From Sandaracinus sp. (GTDB lineage: Bacteria; Myxococcota_A; Polyangia; Polyangiales; Houyiibacteriaceae): a DNA stretch of 64,000 nucleotides. A program made the position numbers and the translations under genes. Below the pieces are notes generated by a model that saw only the letters and a list, made by a program, of their open reading frames with translations, did not search any database and was not told the origin of the DNA. Positions 59,964 through 64,000 of the stretch are shown one piece after another (the stretch's first letter is position 1; each line of letters begins with the position of its first letter). The DNA is taken from contig JACKEH010000003.1 of the NCBI GenBank assembly GCA_020633125.1, forward strand, positions 124,001 through 188,000, given 5' to 3'.

Positions 59964-60965
59964 TCAAACGAGCGGTGGCGCGACCCCGGAGCGCGTCGCG
60001 AACCCGAAGCGCCGCGCCCACAGGAAGCACCCCGCGGGAAACACCACGTCCTTCTCACCCCGCAGCATGCGCAGCCGGCACTCGGCCATGTCCCAGCGGA
60101 ACGACGCATCCTCCGCCAACGCACGGCGACGCACTTCGCCTTGCCCACGCCCCGCCTTCACCCGCGGCACCACCGCGTTGAGCTCTTCCTTCGAGGTCGC
60201 TTGCGCTCGCGTGCTGCGTCGCATCGCCCGAAACCGCCCGAGAAACCGGCCACCGCTCTTCGCGACCTCCGCGTGCGCTTCCTCGACGAGCCCGTCGCGC
60301 TCCGCCTGCACGAGCGCCACGCACTCCTCGGGCGTCATCCCCACCCTCGCCGCGAGCGGCGTCAGCTCCAGCTCGATGTCCTTCGGCCAACGCTCGCTCT
60401 TCGGGTGGAACATGCGCACCACCGCGCCGTCCTCGCGATGCAGCAGCTCCGGACGCGGAATGCGCTCGCGCTTGCCCCACCCCGTCTCCTTCAAGTCCGT
60501 CAGGTTCCCCGGCCACTCCGACGGCGACGCCACGAGCCCCGCCATCACCGCGTTCGCCTGAATGTACGCCGCCGCTTCCACCGCGCCCTGAACCGTCACC
60601 ACCACCGGCTGGTTCGTCTGCCGCTTGTCGAACACCGGCAGCTTCCAGCCCCGCAGCCGCTGCACACACCGCGCGAGCATCGCGTGAAAGTCGTTGAAGA
60701 AGAGACCGCGCCGCCCCAGCCAATCCGTGAAGAGCATGTGCAGATGCGAGCTCATCAACGCCACCTCGTGAAGCTCGATGCCGTGCCGCTTCGCGCACAC
60801 CGCGAGCAGGTACTTCACGAGCCACACCAGCTCGCGGTCCGGTCGCAGCAAGAACCGCCGACCCAACACCCGCCGCGTCGCGAACACCAGCTGCCCGGGC
60901 AACACCTGCTGCGCACGCGACGCACGACCTGGACGCGAGAGGAACTCCGGCTGAGACTGAGGCAT
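59964..60965 (-). mobile_element. REP-associated tyrosine transposase (Y1_Tnp/RAYT type)
   Basis: The 333-residue protein has the HUH-type core LHEVALMSSHLHMLFTD (His-x-His), followed by FNDFHAMLARCVQRLRGWKLPVFDKRQ and the predicted catalytic Tyr region VEAAAYIQANAVMAGLV. This matches single-strand DNA transposases of the IS200-like/RAYT kind. RAYTs are chromosomally domesticated and associated with REP repeats. A basic C-terminal extension is present. Start is taken at MPQSQPEFLS (60965); longer starts to 61019 exist. I found no terminal inverted repeats or target duplication. Confidence 0.8.
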
Positions 60966-61092
60966 CGGCCACCGCGTTCCAAAACGCGTGCCGACGATGC
61001 CATCCCACGAATCCCCCACAGAACCGACACGCCACCCTCGATACGCCCGTGGCGGTGGCGGCGAGGTGGCGCCAAAAGTGGCGCTCGCCCGC

Positions 61093-61098
61093 TATGCT
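61093..61098 (+). promoter_or_regulatory. -10 box (leaderless start at 61107)
   Basis: TATGCT is followed by 8 bases and ATG 61107; no Shine-Dalgarno. Confidence 0.5.
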
Positions 61099-61106
61099 CA
61101 CGTCGA

Positions 61107-61562
61107 ATGGACCCCTACCAGCGCACGTCGAGCGTGGTTCCCTGCACGAGCCTCCCCCCCGCGCTCCGCGACGCCCTCGCACACGTCGCCGACGTGCCGG
61201 CCGACCATCCCGTTCTCCTCACCACCGCGATCCGAACCGCCAAGCCCGGCTTCTTCGGCAAGCTCTTCGGCGGCGGCATCCCCGCCCAACTTCTCACCGC
61301 CGTCGCACACCTCCCCGACTCCGTCGCCCTCGCCACCTTCGGCGACCCGAACGGCACCCCCGCATGGCGCCTCCCCTTGGCCTCCCTCGCCATCGAGCCC
61401 CCGCTCCGGGTGTCGGGCGTCGAGCTCCCTCCGGGCCTCACGCTCGTCAGCCCGCTCCTCGGCATGCGCGAAGGCAGCCCCGGCACCTACGGGGTCTTCG
61501 TGGGCCCCGAGCCCGAGGCCGCCGCGTTCCTCGAACGTCTCCGCGACGCCGCGCGAGGCTGA
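61107..61562 (+). CDS. hypothetical protein
   Basis: The 151-residue protein has no signal peptide or clear membrane helix. Features are LGFFGKLFGG-like Gly/Phe stretch (KPGFFGKLFGGGIPAQLL), LPDSVALATFGDPNGTPAWRLPLASLAIEPP and a C-terminal ERLRDAARG. No family is recognised. Start set by the -10-like TATGCT box. The next gene starts 3 bases after its stop. Confidence 0.5.
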   Translation: MDPYQRTSSVVPCTSLPPALRDALAHVADVPADHPVLLTTAIRTAKPGFFGKLFGGGIPAQLLTAVAHLPDSVALATFGDPNGTPAWRLPLASLAIEPPLRVSGVELPPGLTLVSPLLGMREGSPGTYGVFVGPEPEAAAFLERLRDAARG

Positions 61563-61565
61563 CCC

Positions 61566-61898
61566 GTGCTCTCACGCGCTCGCCTCCACGCGTTGCTCTA
61601 CCGTCTCGGCGCCGAACGCGGGTTCTGTCTCCCACCCACGACGCGAGCCGCCATCCTCGACGATCCGCCCTCCACCCCGGACGCGCTGACCGACGCGATC
61701 CTCCGCGGCGAAGGCTTCGACCCCGAGCACACCGAACGCCGCATCCGCCGCATGGTCTCGGAGCTCGTCGACGCCGCCTTCGAAGAAGCCCACGACGACG
61801 CCCTTCGCGCGTACGCGCTCGAAGAGCACGAACGTCTGACCGACGTCACTTCTCCGGACGACGCAGCGACTTCGGCTGACTCCCGTCGACGTCGGTGA
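61566..61898 (+). CDS. hypothetical helical protein
   Basis: The 110-residue protein begins at GTG 61566 directly after the preceding stop, so the two are likely co-transcribed. It is helical and charged (RIRRMVSELVDAAFEEAHDDALRAYALEEHERL). Its 3' end overlaps the convergent SDR gene by about 50 bases. No family is recognised. Confidence 0.5.
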   Translation: MLSRARLHALLYRLGAERGFCLPPTTRAAILDDPPSTPDALTDAILRGEGFDPEHTERRIRRMVSELVDAAFEEAHDDALRAYALEEHERLTDVTSPDDAATSADSRRRR

Positions 61899-62652
61899 AC
61901 CCGTACTCGATCCCGAGCTCGGCCACGACCAGCGGCTTGCCGCTCTTCGCCATCACGTCCGCATCCCGCGCGAGCGCCGCCACCGCCCGCCCACTGAAGG
62001 TCGGGCTCTCGCCCCCCGCCGGGTCGTACCCGAGCCGCTCGGGCTCGATCGACAACCGCTCCGTCCGCACGATGCCCGGCCAAATCGACACCGCCGCGAC
62101 CCCATGCGGCGCGAGCTCGCGGGCCATGTCGCGCGTCATCCGATCGACACCGGCCTTCCCCACGCCATACGCGACGCTGATCGCATAGACCTTCGCCCCG
62201 AAGGACGAGACGTTCACGATCAACCCCTTCTTGCGCGCGATCATCGACGGCGCCACCAACGCGCTCGCCACGAAGTGCGAACGCAAACCCACCGTCGTCA
62301 TCACGTCCCACTGCGCGATCGGAAGCTCCCAGAACTTCCCGATCACCTGGCCCTCGGGAATCGCGAAGGCGTTGTTCACGAGGACGTCGATCCGCCCCTG
62401 CTCGTCGAGCACGCGCCGTACGAGCGCCTCGGTTTGCGCGTCGTCCGCATGGTCGCACCGATGCGCGATGCCACGCCCCCCGAGCGCGTCGACCTCGGCC
62501 GCGGTCTGACCGATCGTCCCCGGCACCGCGCCTTCGGTCTCGGACCGACCCGTGACGTACACGGTCGCGCCCGCTTCCCCGAGCCCGAGCGCGATGCCCT
62601 TGCCCACCCCACGGCTCGCGCCGGTCACGATCGCGACGATGCCTTCACTCAT
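61846..62652 (-). CDS. short-chain dehydrogenase/reductase
   Basis: The 268-residue protein shows the classical SDR motifs: TGASRGVGKG (cofactor loop), NNAFA, the catalytic Ser in VNVSSFGAK, and YGVGKAGVD with Tyr and Lys. A carbonyl or hydroxyl is reduced or oxidised with NAD(P)H; substrate unknown. ATG 62652 has GGAG six bases upstream and is preferred to ATG 62664. The next minus-strand gene upstream encodes an acyl-CoA-dehydrogenase-like enzyme 29 bases away, so the pair may form a lipid or xenobiotic degradation unit. Confidence 0.88.
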   Translation of the reverse strand: MSEGIVAIVTGASRGVGKGIALGLGEAGATVYVTGRSETEGAVPGTIGQTAAEVDALGGRGIAHRCDHADDAQTEALVRRVLDEQGRIDVLVNNAFAIPEGQVIGKFWELPIAQWDVMTTVGLRSHFVASALVAPSMIARKKGLIVNVSSFGAKVYAISVAYGVGKAGVDRMTRDMARELAPHGVAAVSIWPGIVRTERLSIEPERLGYDPAGGESPTFSGRAVAALARDADVMAKSGKPLVVAELGIEYGFTDVDGSQPKSLRRPEK

Positions 62653-62681
62653 TTCACGCTCCATCCTTCACGAAACCGACG

Positions 62682-63803
62682 TCAGAGCGCCGAGTAGTCG
62701 CCCTCGAGCCCGAGCAACGCACGTCCCGCGAGCGTCGCGCTGGTCCCCGAGACCATGAGGTGCTGGGTCGCCACGTGAACGTCGCGCTTCGCACGCTGAA
62801 ACGACGAGCCCGCATAGATCGCCGCGCCACCACCGTGCTCGTACGCCACGTCGACGACCTGCGCGCATTCCTTGGCCGCATGACACGCCGCGAGCCGCAG
62901 CCGCGCACGCGTCGAGAGCGACGCCTCGCCTTGCCGCGCGACCTCCGCCGCGTTGGCCTCGAGCGCCGCGACCAACGTGGCCTTCGCCGCGTCGACCCGC
63001 CCCCACGCGACCCCGACGTCACGCTGCACGAGCTCGCGCGTCGCCATCGTGCGATCGGGACCGATGCGCTTCGTGCGCGCCAACGTCACGAGGGCGTCCA
63101 ACGCGCCGCGAGCGATGCCGATCGTCACCGACGCCACCCCCGCCGCGAGCGCACCGAAGAGCGGCTGCCGATACAACGCGCCCGAGTGCCGCGGTTTGCC
63201 GAAGAGCGAGAAGGTCCGCGCCTCCGGGACGAAGGCGTCCTCGACCTCGAAGTCGTGGCTGCCCGTCCCGCGAAGGCCTGCGACGTCCCACGTGTCCTGC
63301 ACGCGCACGTCGTCCAATCCGAAGATCATGCTCCGCATCTCGGGCCGTCCGTCGCGCGCGATCATCACGCCGCCCATGACGTGGGTCGCGTGCTGGCATC
63401 CGCTCGCGAAAGGCCAACGCCCGCTGACGCGATAGCCGCCCTCCACGGCCTTCGCCTTGCCGAAGGGCGCGAACACCCCCGCCGAGATCGCACGCGCATC
63501 CCCGAAGAGCGTCTGCGCGGCGTCGGGCGCGAGGTACGCGGCCATCAAGCCCGACGTGCCCCCAATCATCGCGCACCAGCCGGCGGAACCATCCACCGCG
63601 GCGATCGTCTCGACCGCGTCGAGGAACGAGAGCAACGCATGTTCGCCACCGCCGTGCTCCTTCGGCACCAGCGCCTTGAACACACCGGCCTCGACGAGCG
63701 CTTCGACGACCTCCGGCGGCAGGCGTCGCTCGGACTCGATCGCACGCGCGTGCGGGGCGATCACGGAGGCGGCGCGCGCCGCGCGTTCCACGAGGTCGGT
63801 CAT
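62682..63803 (-). CDS. acyl-CoA dehydrogenase-fold flavoenzyme (HsaA/monooxygenase-like)
   Basis: The 373-residue protein has the acyl-CoA dehydrogenase fold: N-terminal helices VVEALVEAGVFKALVPKEHGGG, the middle domain with VSGRWPFASGCQHATHVMGGV and RVQDTWDVAGLRGTGSHDFEVED, and a C-terminal helical bundle with CHAAKECAQVVDVAYEHGGG. The W-F-x-S-G and GLRGTGSHD motifs are those of flavin monooxygenases/hydroxylases of the HsaA/HpaB-like branch. It may act with the adjacent SDR. TATCCG lies 6 bases before ATG 63803. Confidence 0.8.
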   Translation of the reverse strand: MTDLVERAARAASVIAPHARAIESERRLPPEVVEALVEAGVFKALVPKEHGGGEHALLSFLDAVETIAAVDGSAGWCAMIGGTSGLMAAYLAPDAAQTLFGDARAISAGVFAPFGKAKAVEGGYRVSGRWPFASGCQHATHVMGGVMIARDGRPEMRSMIFGLDDVRVQDTWDVAGLRGTGSHDFEVEDAFVPEARTFSLFGKPRHSGALYRQPLFGALAAGVASVTIGIARGALDALVTLARTKRIGPDRTMATRELVQRDVGVAWGRVDAAKATLVAALEANAAEVARQGEASLSTRARLRLAACHAAKECAQVVDVAYEHGGGAAIYAGSSFQRAKRDVHVATQHLMVSGTSATLAGRALLGLEGDYSAL

Positions 63804-63809
63804 CGCCAC

Positions 63810-63815
63810 CGGATA
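63810..63815 (-). promoter_or_regulatory. -10-like box (start at 63803)
   Basis: Minus strand TATCCG then GTGGCG then ATG 63803; weak, as it ends in G. Confidence 0.3.
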
Positions 63816-63915
63816 TCACGGCCCGCGCGCGTGTGGGGACCCGATACCGACGCCGCCCGGGCCCCCACCCACCACGTGCACCCGACGGCTCGCGACGCCA
63901 CCGCGCCCCCGATGC

Positions 63916-64000
63916 TCAACGCGGAAACGCGTAGACCCGCCCCGGCATCGACGTGAGCGCGGGGCGCGCCGACGCGACGACGCGATCGCTCGTCAGGCGC
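63916..64000 (-). CDS. 3' end of a minus-strand gene (partial)
   Basis: The last 85 bases read, on the minus strand, as about 27 residues ending SMPGRVYAFPR before a TGA at 63916-63918. The product looks like a natural C-terminus with high third-position GC, but the rest lies outside the window; identity unknown. Confidence 0.4.
   Translation of the reverse strand, partial: RLTSDRVVASARPALTSMPGRVYAFPR

Noticed and set aside
1..64000. tRNA, rRNA, CRISPR array or prophage
   Set aside because: None recognisable by eye on either strand; a covariance-model scan would settle this.

Overview
The window is a stretch of a GC-rich (about 70%) chromosome. Its content suggests a myxobacterium-type delta-proteobacterial relative (Myxococcota, perhaps the Sandaracinus/Polyangiales side); this is inference from gene content, not from a marker gene. 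Pointers are MopE-like and RCC1-like lipoproteins, DUF1592/1588 plus DUF1552 protein pairs, DUF4266 and CFI-box proteins, thrombospondin-3/OmpA proteins, and long low-complexity intergenic tracts. I saw no rRNA, tRNA, CRISPR array or prophage.

Layout. 1-3.5 kb: the 5' part of a DUF2339 membrane protein (with an apparent frameshift), REP-like repeats and two envelope proteins. 3.7-6.2 kb: a copper P-type ATPase. 6.4-12 kb: a tandem pair of large Cys/Asp-rich lipoproteins. 12-18.2 kb: a DinG/XPD-type helicase, two COG3541 nucleotidyltransferases around a small exported protein, and a helical-repeat protein. 18.2-21.6 kb: three minus-strand genes of unknown function. 21.9-24.8 kb: a DUF1592/1588 and DUF1552 pair. 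24.8-25.7 kb: a 0.9 kb hairpin-rich non-coding region. 25.7-26.4 kb: a DUF2202 lipoprotein.

26.4-38.0 kb: the most striking locus, six tightly packed minus-strand genes that look like one operon for potassium, proton and turgor control. In transcription order these are a CPA-type antiporter, TrkA, TrkH, a 1641-residue antiporter/coiled-coil/P-loop fusion, an MscS-type channel and a PLP enzyme. Four of the five junctions are stop/start overlaps or gaps of 3 bases or fewer.

38.2-43 kb: two abutting truncated genes that look like a deletion scar, a zinc-ribbon protein, a GNAT acetyltransferase, and AlkC and Fpg/Nei-type base-excision repair proteins. 43-53.2 kb: more envelope proteins (RCC1-like lipoprotein, DUF4266/CFI-box operon, Ca2+/cation antiporter, a DUF4139 protein with an OmpA domain inserted in it). 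53.5-64 kb: homocysteine S-methyltransferase, a TolB-like protein, a MASE1 hybrid histidine kinase, a CusF-like protein, an L,D-transpeptidase, a REP-associated tyrosine transposase (RAYT), two small unknown proteins, an SDR oxidoreductase and an acyl-CoA-dehydrogenase-fold enzyme.

Two themes run across the window. Many start codons have no Shine-Dalgarno and instead have a TAnnnT-type -10 box 6-9 bases upstream, which implies leaderless transcripts. The gaps between genes are filled with families of dispersed repeats: hairpins with an ACGCAA/TTGCGT stem, GTGNCC hexamer tracts, GCGCGAAGCGC modules and GTGCCC tracts in inverted pairs. At least one transposase of the kind known to mobilise REP repeats is present.
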